Assembly (NCBI GenBank): GCA_022113835.1
Contig: JAILWY010000011.1
Location: 1-64,000 of the forward strand
Direction: 5' to 3'
Source: Atopsyche davidsoni
Taxonomy: Eukaryota; Arthropoda; Insecta; Trichoptera; Hydrobiosidae
Length of the DNA: 64,000 bases
The notes below the pieces were generated by a model that worked only from the letters and a program-made list of their open reading frames with translations, was not told the origin of the DNA and did not search any database. Position 1 is the first letter of the stretch, and every line of letters begins with the position of its first letter. Shown here piece by piece: positions 24,658 through 63,230 of the stretch. Position numbers and translations under genes: made by a program.

Positions 24658-24806
24658 GACTTGGGAGTCGCGCAGCCCTGGTTCCATTAAAGAGTTGCTG
24701 GAGACGTGGACAGGAAACGTTCTGCCCCAGGAACTGCGGCATTTGCTGCGAGGAGCGCTTGTGCCTCGCCTGGCTGCCGCCTGGGACTATGCCTCTGCAT
24801 CACTGG
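24658..24806 (+). pseudogene. TFIP11/sip1-like exon, copy 1
   Basis: 149 nt, acceptor GTTTCAG, donor GG|GTACTG. Open frame TWESRSPGSIKELLETWTGN then VLPQELRHLLRGALVPRLAA and AWDYASASLG. The order L-E-T-W ... L-P ... L-V-P-R-L ... W-D parallels the GCFC region of TFIP11 as I remember it. The following exon on the same phase is at 27536. Whether this is a live gene or a relic is undecided; upstream exons are broken. Confidence 0.55.
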
Positions 24807-25271
24807 GTACTGCCTTGATATGAGCTTGCTGGTATGTAACCTACTTAGTTTACTGATGATACTGTAGCGGTCAGTGCAAATACCGCAGGTAGAGACTTTC
24901 TAATTTTACAACAACCCTACAACCCCAGCCCCGTAGAGAGACGCAGGCACTCGACCGGTAACCACTAAACCGGTAAACACAGTCTGGTCCATCATCTTAA
25001 TAAACGAATACGCCTTTTGATCAACATCCATAATCAACAGGCAATATAACATCAACGGCGAAAATACTATTGTACTACATAAATTAACTTTATATATCAA
25101 CTAGAGGATGGTTGCTTGCTTGTTCTAGTTCTAATCTGCTTTTTACTAGGTGTTTAAATTATAATTTGCAGACAAATGTCATCTGAGACATTCCTTTTTA
25201 ATATGAAAATATACTCTTAATATTATACATATCAAATCAAAATCATCGCATGTGTGTATTATTTTATTAAT

Positions 25272-25423
25272 ATGATTAGGCACATTAGGCAATGTATAGA
25301 AGATGATTTAAAGAAACTCTCAGCAAAATATCATCATGATTTGTGTGGGATCACGATGATAATTTTCTGAGAGTTTCTTTAAATCATCTTCTATATATGA
25401 ACTAATGTGCCTAATCATATAAG
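25272..25423. repeat. Imperfect foldback, second family member
   Basis: Arms share ATGATTAGGCACATTA, GATGATTTAAAGAAACTCTC and the ATCATCGTGATT-type inner part with 15492-15660. The centre is shortened and the B-box-like core is damaged (TGTGTGGGATCACG). Confidence 0.85.
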
Positions 25424-26189
25424 TAATAATATAATAAACCCGTAATGGGTAATAAATACGCATCTGATTGACCGATCCATAAAATAGATACACATATTAT
25501 TTTATTCAATAAATAAATAAAAAATAATGTATCAATGCTTAAATAAAATAGACACTATCACTCTCGAGTAACACAAACAAACTCATAATTTATACAATGT
25601 AATCAAATAGTCATATCAAACCAACCAAATTTGTAGTGTTAATTTACAATGATTGATTCATTATTGATTGAAACATGTATATTTAGTGATGAAAGTTCTG
25701 TATATAATCTAACTCTTATATCATTTTGTTAAAAATAATATCTGAAGAGAATAGATGAAAAGCAAACCCGCTATGATGTAGGATTTATGTGAACAAAGTA
25801 AATACCGTAGAAGTTTCGAGTGGGACACATCATTACTTGCCTTCATAACTTGCGGCCTGCTTCTCTTATATAGTGGCGTGGTATATATATTAATGTATGA
25901 AAATAGGCTCTTGAGTATATACAAAGTAGGAGAGCAGCATGGCACAAGAGATATTTTTGAAAATATTTAAATTCGCCTGACGACATCTGTTTTTTCAAAC
26001 ATCAATGATAGAACCGGCGCGTCCACTGCTCACTGCACAGGTTCTGCAGGACATCTTCTTGAAATATATATTTTTGCTTCATGTATACTTCAAAAGCAAC
26101 ACTCGCTGGGCTCAGGGGAGTAGGCAGTGCTGGGCGGTCCCATGCGGGCATGGCTTGCGAGCTGGACGGCCATCTCTGCTGCAAAGCCG

Positions 26190-26275
26190 GTCATCGCTGC
26201 TCACTGCACAGGCCCTGCAGGACGTCTTCTGGGAGGCCTGGCTGGAAGATGTCACGGGTGCCGCAGAATTAGTTC
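26190..26275 (+). pseudogene. TFIP11/sip1-like exon copy without donor
   Basis: LTAQALQDVFWEAWLEDVTG with the frame open, but the sequence expected at the donor reads GCAGAATTAG, so the splice site is lost. A shorter partial copy (LTAQVLQDIFL) lies at 26026-26062. Confidence 0.5.
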
Positions 26276-26359
26276 TTTACAAACATTTTTCCACGTACAC
26301 GATGTAAAAAAAAAAGCTATGAATTATATATGTTATAATACAATATTGCATCGTAATTT

Positions 26360-26645
26360 TCACTAAAAGTTGTGCATAGCGACATCTGTTGGTTTTTGAA
26401 GCCTATAGAAGGAATCTGTACATTTTAGCTTTTTTTATTTATAAAAATTCGTTTATTCCTCAATAGATGTCTAAATAAAATTTTGCTTAGCGACATTTGT
26501 TGGATTTTGATGATATTTGTTTTAAAAAATGCGAAATTCCAAGCATATAGAAGGAATCTTTACAGTTTTACTATTTTATGATTTATAAAAATTCGTTCAT
26601 TCCTCAATAGATGTCTAATTAAGATATTGCCTAGCGACATCTGTT
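26360..26645. repeat. Two and a half tandem copies of a GCGACATCTGTTGG-containing unit
   Basis: The motif recurs at about 26370, 26483 and 26633, each followed by ATAGAAGGAATCT and ATTCGTT-ATTCCTCAATAGATGTC. Related sequence stands before the exon copies at 24205 and 25978, so this unit is part of the duplicated segment. Confidence 0.8.
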
Positions 26646-26699
26646 GGTTTATATTTAAACTCTTTTTAAAAAGTGTCATAAATCACTGACAGGACCGAC

Positions 26700-26785
26700 G
26701 CGTCCGCTGCTCACTGCACAGCCCTGCAGGACTTCCCGGGATTCTTGGCTGCAAGCTGTCACGCGAGCCGCGGAGATAGTACTTT
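26700..26785 (+). pseudogene. TFIP11/sip1-like exon copy 3, deleted
   Basis: CTGCTCACTGCACAGCCCTGC and AGCTGTCACGCGAGCCGCGG match the other copies, but bases are missing between them and the frame is lost. Confidence 0.45.
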
Positions 26786-26874
26786 ATTAACATTTTTTCT
26801 ACGTGCAGGATGTCGTAAAAATGTCGTGTAGCCTGATAACACAAAATCAGTATCCAATATTTAATGTGTTTCAG

Positions 26875-27008
26875 CACTTGTGAGTCGCGCAGCTCTGGTC
26901 CCATGAAAGAGTTGCTGGAGACCTGGACAGGAAACGTTCTGCCCCAGAAACTGCGACTTTTGGTGCGAGGAGAGCTTATGCCTCGCCTGGCTGCCGCTGC
27001 ATCACTGG
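26875..27008 (+). pseudogene. TFIP11/sip1-like exon, copy 2
   Basis: 134 nt, the counterpart of 24658-24806, with the same acceptor and donor positions and an in-frame 15-nt deletion (WDYAS absent). Frame stays open: TCESRSSGPMKELLETWTGN then VLPQKLRLLVRGELMPRLAA and AASLG. Retention of frame in both copies despite many substitutions is notable. Confidence 0.55.
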
Positions 27009-27535
27009 GTACTGCCCTGACATGAGCTTGCAGGTATGTAACCTACTTAGTTTACAGATGATACTATTGTACTCTATAGTACTACATACATTAACTTTAA
27101 ATATCAACTAGAGGATGGATGCTTGCTTGTATTAGTTTTAATCTGCTTTTCACTAATGTTTAACTTATTATATAACATTCCTTTTTATTATGGCAATATA
27201 CTCTTAATATTAAACATATCGTGTGTGTTTTATTTTATTCATTAAATAAATAAAAAATAAAGTATAAATGCATAATTAATATAGGCACTATTGAATAACA
27301 CAAACAAACTCAAAAATTATATAATGTAATCAAATAGTCATATCAAATCAACCTAATTTTGTAGTGTTATTGTAATTTGGAGTGTTTTTTTTTACTATTA
27401 TTGATTCTTTGTAAATTGAAACATGTTTATTAAGTGATAAAAATTCACAAAATTATAAAATATATGATTTAGCTTAAACCGGGCCGGCATAATACATTTG
27501 ATTGAATAGTTAAATGACAAATGTGTGCTTTTCAG

Positions 27536-27727
27536 GTTCTTTACTGGATGAGAGTGTGTATCCGTCACTGTGCTCGCGGCTGGTGAGGGCACTGGCAATG
27601 GCTCTGCTCTGTTCTGCTGCATCCCTGGGCAGGCGCGAGGGCGCTGGCCCTGCCGGCCTTGGCGCCCTCCCTTGTCGTGAAGAGTGCATGCAGGCTATTC
27701 CCGTTAAACATGATTTCAGCCCTACAG
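27536..27727 (+). pseudogene. TFIP11/sip1-like downstream exon
   Basis: Acceptor TTTTCAG, possible donor ACAG|GTTAGC. In the phase left by the preceding exon it reads GSLLDESVYPSLCSRLVRAL then AMALLCSAAS and a Gly/Ala-rich stretch. The L-x6-Y-P-x-L-x2-R-L-x2-A-L pattern follows the block after LVPRL in TFIP11. Stays open to the donor and then meets a TAG if unspliced. Confidence 0.45.
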
Positions 27728-27853
27728 GTTAGCTCACTGACTAGTTTCACATATGATACTCGTTGAAAATATATCAAAATAGAAAATGAGTTGACCTTCA
27801 TCCAAATAATCATATTGATAGTTGGGCACAATGATTACCTAACATCATTAAGA

Positions 27854-27885
27854 ATGGCAAAATAAAGTGACAATTAAATTAATTA
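27854..27885. repeat. 30-bp interspersed repeat, copy 1
   Basis: AAATAAAGTGACAATTAAAT and the next ten bases recur at 61808-61840 and 62080-62112. Confidence 0.85.
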
Positions 27886-27897
27886 AATGTCCAACTA

Positions 27898-28053
27898 GGT
27901 GTGCCACAAGTTTCTGGTTTTTTTTTATCAATGAAAAGTGGATAATTTAAAAAAAAATACAATAATAAAAATAGTTTATTCAAAGTATCGTCCCTCGCTA
28001 GCTACACATTTTTGCCATTTCTCTGTCAGTACACGAATACCGTGACAATAAAA
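27898..28053 (-). pseudogene. mariner fragment (transposase C-terminus and one end)
   Basis: GGTGTGCCACAAGTTTCTGG beside TA looks like a mariner terminal repeat. On the minus strand the frame from 28053 reads FYCHGIRVLTEKWQKCVASE then GRYFE and a stop at 27978-27976, the standard end of a mariner transposase. The rest of the element is missing. It is a different mariner from the one at 18.6 kb. Confidence 0.75.
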
Positions 28054-28318
28054 TGACCGTCGGACCGAAACCATTAATCCCACCAATTTTACACTTTTTG
28101 GCCAAGTGTAGCCCAGCCAATCCATAATATATTATAAAAAAAAATTATTGCGTTTAATATGTAGTTAGCGCCATCTATATGTGAAAGCCAAAAACTTAGT
28201 AGCGCTTCTAGAAAATCCCGAGCCTCCCCCACCCCCGATATGCAAAAAGTCCGGAGAGTCGCAGCGAGAAACGAGGAGGAGCTCAACCCTCTTCCTTACC
28301 TTGACTTGAATTGATGAA

Positions 28319-28352
28319 GGAGATAGATAGATAACTAGATAGACAGATAGAC

Positions 28353-28386
<34 letters not shown>
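28319..28386. repeat. (GATA)n microsatellite
   Basis: Tandem TAGA/GATA with a few CAGA variants, followed by a run of about 18 A. Confidence 0.95.
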
Positions 28387-28387
<1 letters not shown>

Positions 28388-28403
28388 AAAAAAAAAAAAA
28401 AAA

Positions 28404-28750
28404 ACGTGAATCTGTGAAATCGTGAAAACGTGAATCCGTGAAAACGTTTAACCGTGAATCCGTGATCCCGTGAAAACGTAAAACCGAAAAACAGTGAAAA
28501 CGTTAAACTGTGAAAACGTGAATCCGTGAAAACGTGAATCCGAAAATCCATTAAAACGTGAATTCTATAATTCATAAAAAAAACGTGAATCGGCGAAAAT
28601 CGAGAAACCCTCTGAGAAACTGTGAAAACTTGAAAACCGTGAAAAATTTGATCGTGAATAAAAAGACATGAAATCGTGAATGTATGAAACCATTAAAATG
28701 GTGAATACGTGAAATTCTGAGAAAACAAAACGAGAAAACGTGAAAAAAAA
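28404..28750. repeat. Degenerate (GTGAAAACC / GTGAATCC)n minisatellite
   Basis: About 35 imperfect copies of an 8-10 bp unit with GTGAA at its core (CGTGAATCCGTGAAAACGTG). Long open frames across it on the minus strand are repeat artefacts. Confidence 0.92.
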
Positions 28751-28756
28751 AAAATG

Positions 28757-28838
28757 AACAGATAGACAGACACAGACAGACAGATACAGACAGACACAGA
28801 CAGATAGACACAGACAGACAGACAGCAGACAGACACCT
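28757..28838. repeat. (CAGA)n microsatellite
   Basis: Tandem CAGACAGA with GATA and CACA variants; third block of a compound simple-repeat region. Confidence 0.93.
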
Positions 28839-30240
28839 GCAAATTATTATTTATTTATTTTTAAGGCTATTTTTGTACAACGGACTTTCAACTTTAACGG
28901 CCACTCCAATTAGTTATATCGAGGTTTTACTGTAACACGATTTTGCGCCCTTTTGATCTAATTTTTTGAGTGGACAATCCCGAAGGTAAGGCTCAAACTT
29001 CTTGGTGTTTCTTTCTATGCTTGTGATATTTAATGACTTTAGCATTTTGATCGTCATTTAAAACCCAGTTTGCCATTATCGCTTCAACTTTTTTGGTAGG
29101 ATTTTTTTTTCGTTTTCGGCGATGTAGGCAATTGGAGTCAGGTGACCCCTATTGCTCGCACAACCTGAAAATAATCAATAATATCAATGAAAAAAATAAA
29201 TAAAAAAGGCACTTTAGACGAACCGGTCCTATTGATACTGGATAATCATGGATATTCATGGATAATCATGATAATGAGACAATTAAATGTGGTTCCGGTG
29301 CACTTCTTGTGGGCTTTGGGCTTATGCAGATTACTCTGGGTGGAACTCAACTCGCATATGTGTGAGACATATGCTGACTATCATTGCCATTGTTTTTAAT
29401 TAATACGCCAAATGCTTAAAGGTGATCTCAATTGTTAGTTAGATAAGCAAAGTTTATAATAGGGATAAAACAATAAATAATTAATCTATCTATTTGCTTT
29501 TATTTCAATTCACACAAAAGTGACCCCCATTACCTACATCTCTCCTAAACTACGCTTGTGCCTCTCCTCATATGAGGTTGGTGACAATTTCATTGACTTA
29601 AATTAGAGCAGAAATTGAGGTAATCGTTTTCTATAAAATATGGCTAGTCCATGGGCTGCTAATAGAGGAGAGGGAGTAAGTGTGAGACTACTTTGTTGAT
29701 ATTTCAGATGGAAATTATTAACAGTGGGGTATAATAAATGGATGATTTTCGTTTATAATTTTACTTTTATTTACTAAATGTACAACAGTTTATATAGTTA
29801 AGATAAATAAAAAAATTAAGGCCCATTCCAATGCGAGGTATTCTTATCTTCTCGGATTAGTCTAATGAAAAGACCATATTTCTTTGCTATTATCCATTTA
29901 TAAAAAAAACATCTTTTTATTTCAGAGGCTGAGTCGACTTTAACTATACTCGACTTGTCAAGTTTATTGGATTCATCAATCAGGTTGGGACCGGCTACAT
30001 TCCTAATTATATCTATAGAATATACAATACTTATTATGCAAAAATAAAAATCCTAAACAAAACATAAAACTAAAATATAAAAATGTTGAGCAAAAGTTCC
30101 AAGTCTCTTTTTTTTCTTAGTTTAAAAGTAGTTCATTTACAGCTCGAAATTTATAGTTTTAAATTACAATAAATACAGAAAATAGTAAATTCATTTTAGT
30201 CTTCAATATGAATATTTATAAAATACACAAATATACAAAA
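28839..30240. other. AT-rich spacer downstream of TTC28
   Basis: No gene recognised. Contains short local repeats (TGGATAATCATGGATATTCA near 29240). Confidence 0.5.
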
Positions 30241-30248
30241 TTAGCACA

Positions 30249-30254
30249 TTTATT
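30249..30254 (-). terminator. TTC28: Candidate poly(A) signal of TTC28
   Basis: AATAAA on the minus strand, about 215 nt past the TTC28 stop codon, in an AT-rich 3' UTR. It is the nearest canonical hexamer I found. Another lies further out near 29766. Either could be used. Confidence 0.35.
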
Positions 30255-30468
30255 AAAATAACAAGTTGACATTTCTCAAACAGTTTCTTTTTTACTAAAT
30301 TTATAGTACCCCTATATAGCCTATTTGTATATAAAATAGTTATGGTAAATACATTTGCTTTTTAATATATAAAACCGTGTTTTTACAAAGTTCATATTAA
30401 ATATTCAAACATCACAAACAACATATTATAAAGTATAACTATTAAATTGACAATTTTGTAAAATTTCT

Positions 30469-57879
<27,411 letters not shown>

Positions 57880-58110
57880 GGCGGCGCTTCCGGGTCCGGG
57901 GCGGTCAGTTTCTGCCCCTCGGCATCAGCCCCAGCGCGTCACCCCGCGCCAGCCTCGCCCGCCGCGCGCCGGCCCGTCCGGGAGCAGAGCCGCGGCCCTC
58001 GTGCGGCTCCCGACTCATCACTCCTCGTGCGGCTCCTCGTGCGGCTCCTCGTGCGGCTCCGCTGGCGGTCGTTCTGAAAAGAAAAAAACACTTTGAATGG
58101 CGAGCGAGGC
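57880..58110 (-). promoter_or_regulatory. GC-rich 5' flank of TTC28 with 12-bp tandem repeat
   Basis: The sequence just upstream of the TTC28 start codon is strongly GC-rich and CpG-rich, consistent with 5' UTR and promoter. About four copies of a 12-bp unit (GTGCGGCTCCTC on the plus strand) lie at 58006-58066. No TATA box or transcription start can be assigned by eye. Role is inferred from position. Confidence 0.4.
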
Positions 58111-59960
58111 CGAGCCGGTGTCTCCGAGCGATCGGGAAATCAAATCGGAAGCGTCACGTTCGGTTACAAAAGTTATCTCCCGGTGGTTACAAGCATAAAT
58201 GGGAATATATGGAACGATATTAGAAATTATCGAACAAATGGAACAGCAAGGCAAAGAATGCGCTTTTATTGTAGGGAGTGTTGCGCGGCTCGGCGTGAAG
58301 TATGCGGCGGCAGGTACTGTTATGAGCGAGCGGTGATTACGCACATAGCATCACGGCGAGCCGGCAGCCCGAGATGGAGGCGGCTCGCGAGACCGTCGCC
58401 GAGAAGCGGCTGCGTGCATCTCGCGAGAAGGCTCAGCGCGGGTGCCGCACTCCAGGACGGGCGGCCGGATAGGATGGCCGGAGAAAGTGGCCAGTAAGGG
58501 AAGCCGGAAAGGGAGGCCGGAAAAGGTAGTCGTTTCTGGCTTGAAAATATAATTTAACTTAAAATTATTTTCTTTTAATTAAGTTATTAGTAATAAATGA
58601 CAAAAAAGGGCTAGGTGCCCGGGCTCCTCGAGCCTAGGCGTCTAGGGGAGAGATAATGATACGCGTACGAGGTCCCATCCCTCGCTCGCCCCCGCGCTCA
58701 GGAGAAGCTCGGATCTGAAATCTTGATAAATCTAACTGAAAAAAGACACAAATAATTTATGTTGATATTTTTTTATCCGCGAAGAACTCGGAGTTCTGTA
58801 GTATGTTAGCATCCGCATTACACGAGCCCGCCCCGCGCCGGGCAGAGCGGCACGGCGAAGCACTCGAAGACGCGCCCCCCCGGCTGGCCGTTTCCCCTGC
58901 CGGTCGCCGTCGAGGGCTTCGCCCGAGATCCTTGAATGATATTTACAGGTTGTCGACCAAAATAATAATTAACCGGCCATCAATCAGCCTGTTGTGTTTT
59001 TTAAATTATTTTTACGTTTGCGGCACAGCCGTTCCCGCGAGGAAAAAACCTTCGCCTCACCGCCAACAGGTTTGGACACATACGATTTTTTTCCATCCCA
59101 GACGCAATTTAAAATTACTTTTGACGATCACGCCTCGCTCCGCGGTTCCGAGGCGCGGCATACCGGGAGAAGGCGAGGGGCGGCGTCCCGGGAGCGAGGA
59201 GCGGGGAGCGGGAAGCGGGGAGCGGGGAGCGGGGAGCAGGGAGCGAGAAGCGAGGCGCGTCCCGGTCCCCCGCCCGGTCCCCCGCCTGCTCTCCGGCGGG
59301 GTGAGACGCCCGCAAGCCTTTGTGCTTTAGAGTCAATTCATACATCGCGAGACAACCGACCTCTGTACATTTATCGACTGAAACCTTTTTGAGACCTGAA
59401 AGTTTAAATCGAAAATATTATATATATATATATATATATATGCACACACGGGTCGCAGATCGTACCGATATATTTGAAGTACCGATATATTATACCTAAG
59501 CAGTTAAGATTTTGATGGGTCGAGATTCAAGATCGGGATTACACGGACGGGCGGATAAAAAACAAATTAATTTACAACACACGTGCATTATTATACAGGC
59601 TTAATTAGTAGAGATTGAAAACATTCGAAGTCATATCGTTCACGAGAAACCGGTTCCGAGTGCGCCGTCTCGCACGGGGGCGAGGGCATCCTCGGGAAGA
59701 CGAGCCCTCGCGGGCGCCGCCCAGCCGTCCGAGAGGCGCAGGAAGGCGACGGGCAGTCGAAGGTCGATTCCGTCCGATTGTTGACGAGACGAAAGTACAA
59801 AATGAAGACGCGAGCGATCGAAACGGCAGCTCCCGTCCCCGCCCGCTCCGCACGCCGGGGCTGCCCGGGGCTGCCCGGGGCTCCCCCTCTGCCTCTCTCG
59901 AGTATATAGAGAGTCCTTACATATTTCTTTATTTTGGAAAAAAATATTTAAATTATTAAA
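58111..59960. other. GC-rich, CpG-rich stretch upstream of TTC28, no gene
   Basis: Several long open frames occur on both strands, but they overlap each other, have Arg/Pro/Gly-rich composition and match nothing I know; they are expected by chance at this GC content. A minisatellite of GGGAGCG units lies at 59188-59250 and (TA)n at 59420-59441. Confidence 0.5.
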
Positions 59961-59971
59961 AACTAGAAATG

Positions 59972-60690
59972 TAGCCCGTCACAGAATGACGTATTCGATG
60001 AACGATTAGATGAATTTTTGCTTTCATTTTGTACACATATATTTTGAATAACTGGATATTAATTTCTAATGCGAAGCCATTCTAGGAAATATTCATCACA
60101 GATGAGTGGTACATACCATTGTTTTATTATAGGACTGTCTTGTTCCTTTTTTTTCTTCCAATTCATTGCTTGACATTTCTGTCACATTTCGTGTCACAAA
60201 CAACGCATCACTTTCACTGCATCTTTATTTGATGCAGCCTTTATCACGTTCAATTGTGCAATTCTTTTTGAATAATGTTTGCTGTGCGTAGACATTTTGT
60301 GTAATTAATGATGTGGTTAATAATTTCTCACGCAATTACGATAAAAAAATAAAATTGGTACTTTAAATGTCAAGCTGACATAAACTGGAAAATTCTACGA
60401 AGCATCAAAATTTGTTTTTTTTTGTAAAAGTTCTGAATTTGAAATTCTCGCGGTGAACAACAGAATCATATAATTCGTACATATTGAAACTCGCTAAAGC
60501 ATATTTTTTAGTTTTATTAAATTAGTTTATGAATGAAAATATTATCCTATCGTTTTGAAATTCGGCACATAACTGCGGAAAAACTTACTGAACTAACGTG
60601 CAAAAAATCCGCGTTGTATCTTTTAAGATATTATATAGAGAACCAAAAAATGAAACATACACACACACAATGGATATTATTATAGTACTA
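59972..60690. repeat. AT-rich interspersed repeat, copy 1
   Basis: Starts ACTAGAAATGTAGCCCGTCA (from 59962) and contains TGTCACATTTCGTGTCACAA, GTTCAATTGTGCAATTCTT and TTCGGCACATAACTGCGG. The same blocks recur in order at 60694-60780, 61150-61315 and 62140-62470. Ends in ACACACACAATGG-ATTATTATAGTA. No transposase is seen; class unknown. Confidence 0.75.
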
Positions 60691-62510
60691 GAAATGTATC
60701 CCGTCATAGAATGACGCGCATTCGATGAACGATGCAATGGTGTTTGAACATAATAAGATGAATAATTGCTTTCATTTTGTACCATCAGTTGGATGAAGTT
60801 CTGTGATATACTTGGCCTTGAACTTTGAAGCAGAGTGGCCCACAGTTAATTTAGCTCCCATTGATGCAGAAGATATACTGTTATCGTATGATCTTATTTT
60901 TCTCTTGAAATTTCCATTATAAATATCCTTTAAATATACTGGGGAAATAGGCCTTGCTGGTAGTTTCACTTTACTTTTGTGACAGTAATCGTTGAACTTT
61001 CCATCTAATGGGTTTCTGCTTGATAATGTAAAGCATTGCAGAATCGACAGGTCACACTAATTAATCCGAAGACTTTTTCTTTTGAAGATCAGTTTCTTTT
61101 TGTCTTGAGGTCGATGCGCGTACTCGAATTTTAAGAAGACGCTGCTCACGTTTTCCTTCCAACTCATTGCTTGACATTTATGTCACATTTCGTGTCACAA
61201 ACAACGCATCACTTTTCACTGCACTGTTCTTTATTTGATGCAGTCTTTATCACGTTCAATTGTGCAATTCTTGTTGAATTACGTTTTCTGTGCGTAGACG
61301 GTGTTATTTTGAGTTATTAAGGGTCTAGGTCCCATAATCGAGTTTTTTTTTTTATCATTTTCTAGTCCGTTTTGCGAAAAATTGACTGCACCAATCAATA
61401 AGATTTAAATGTAAAAAGTTTGGTACATCCCTTCTTCTGAACACAATATATTTTTATTTCTTATAAATATACTATTAATATGATAAATATGTGTTTTTCC
61501 GATTAAAATGTAGGAATTTGGAGATTCGTCTGGTACATTTTCCAAGAATCCTAAACATTTAAAAATCTTTTTTTCAATTGGAATTAAAAGATTAAATATA
61601 AACCATGTGCGTCTTATTAATTTTAAAATTAATAAAAAAATCTTTAACAAACTTTGGTTTTGAAAAGTCGTCATTTTAACCAATTTTTCAACATATTTAA
61701 GATTTTATTTTACCCTAAAAATGGACGTTAATTAAATAATAAAAATTAGATAAATATAATTTATAGTTTTTTCAATACTGTGTAAAAAAATCAACTTTCG
61801 ATATAGCAAAATAAAGTGACAATTAAATTAATTAAATGACACGATTTCGCCAGGTAATGGACTGCCCTCTGGTGTGCCAACCAGACACCAGAGACAGCCC
61901 AATCGTGTCATTTTTTTAAATAATATGGCGCACATGGTTTATATTTAATCTTTTAATTTCAATTTAAAAAAAAAACTTTCAAATGTTTAGGACTCTTGCA
62001 AAATGGGCCAGATGAATCTCCAAATTCCTACAATTCAATCGGAAAAAAAAAAATATCTTAATCATTTCGATATAGAAAAATAAAGTGACAATTAAATTAA
62101 TTAAATGACACGATTTCGCCAGGTAATGCACTGAGCAACTGCCTTAATGATGTGGTTCATAATTTCTAATGCAATTTCGATAAAAAAAATAGAGATGGTA
62201 CTTGTGTCAAACTGACAAACTGGAAATTTATTTTTTTGTAAAAGTTCTAAATTTGAAATTCTTGCGGCGAAGAACTGAATCCTATAATTCGTACATATTG
62301 AAATTTGCTAAAGCATATTTTATAGTTTATGAATGAAAATATTATCCTATCGTCTTGAAATTCGGCACATAGCTGCGGAAAAATTTACTTAACTTATGTG
62401 CAAAAAATCAGCGTTGTATCTTTTAAGATATTCTATACAGAACGGAAAAATGAAACATACATACAAACATACAAATAAACACACAATGGCTATTATATAT
62501 ATTAGATATT
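60690..62510. repeat. AT-rich interspersed repeat, copy 2, with insertions
   Basis: Begins ACTAGAAATGTATCCCGTCA. Relative to copy 1 it has extra sequence at about 60780-61140 and at about 61318-62142. The second insertion lies between TTAA and TTAA, suggesting another TTAA element, but I could not match its ends. A minus-strand frame at 60969-60772 (ARPISPVYLKDIYNGNFKRK) might be a piece of element protein. Confidence 0.65.
61499..62042. repeat. ~115-bp inverted repeat (arms 61499-61613 and 61928-62042)
   Basis: The arms are inverses at about 85 percent, sharing GTAGGAATTTGGAGATTC and AAAAGATTAAATATAAACCA. The left arm is open on the minus strand (RRTWFIFNLLIPIEKKIFKC) and the right arm encodes a broken version of the same peptide. 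Spacer about 315 bp. The 30-bp repeat occurs in the spacer (61808-61840) and just outside (62080-62112). Confidence 0.85.
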
Positions 62511-62716
62511 TTAATAACAACCGAAAGTCACTCAATTCAAAAATAATATATACCAATGTATTTCAGTATTAAAAATTTAATATTTTTGACAGAGAGTACT
62601 GGTGTAATGCCAGTTTGATGTTTTAAATAAATTTCTTTAATTAATACTAACTTAACTATGCCACATATTTAATTTTATTGGTGACCAGTTTCTCCAACGA
62701 ATTTGATATGAGCTCA

Positions 62717-62799
62717 AACTCAGTTTAATAATGTCATCGTGAAAGTTTTGCGAAACCGGTCATCGATAAAATTAAACATGTGAAAAAATTACAAAAGTA
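62717..62799 (+). repeat. Hammerhead-like interspersed repeat, copy 3 (diverged)
   Basis: TTTAATAATGTCATCGTGAA then GCGAAACCGGTCATCGATAA, a diverged member of the family at 40643 and 47568. Just left of it (62682-62716) a second, inverted half-copy (GACCAGTTTCTCCAACG) can be read, so this may be a head-to-head pair. Confidence 0.4.
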
Positions 62800-63139
62800 T
62801 AATCAGAGCCGCGGAGTCGGTGCTCGTCACTTGACTTAGGTCGATCGCTCGTTTAATCGTATAATTTATCGAGCTTATTAATAATTTCGTTAATTTAGGA
62901 ATACTATTAAAGCCGTTGGACAAACTCAATACGATGATAGTACTATTTATTTTATTGGAATGCGAAAAAAATGCACTCACGCAACAAACGGAGTCGATTG
63001 TCAATTAAATCACACTAATCCTTGAGATAAAAGACCCCCTAAAATAATAAGCTACGGTGAGCGATGCACGTTTTTGAAAAGAAACGGTTATAATAAAAAA
63101 AACGTTGGATAAAAGACTCCTCGCCCACATGGCCGGGGC

Positions 63140-63230
63140 GCTGGGAGATCGCCGAGACCCGGGAGATCGCAGAGATCGCCGAGACCCGGGAGATCGCAGA
63201 GATCGCCGGAGACCCTCGGCGGGAGATCGC
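63140..63230. repeat. GC-rich minisatellite (GGGAGATCGC-AGAGATCGCCGAGACCC)n
   Basis: About three copies of a 27-bp unit with an 18-bp half-unit, in an otherwise moderate-GC region. Confidence 0.9.

Noticed and set aside
28165..28811. Minus-strand frames rich in Phe and Ser/Ile
   Set aside because: Translations of the GATA, GTGAA and CAGA repeats.
61405..61683. 92-residue minus-strand frame as a gene
   Set aside because: It lies across one arm of an inverted repeat whose other arm is broken; better explained as repeat sequence.
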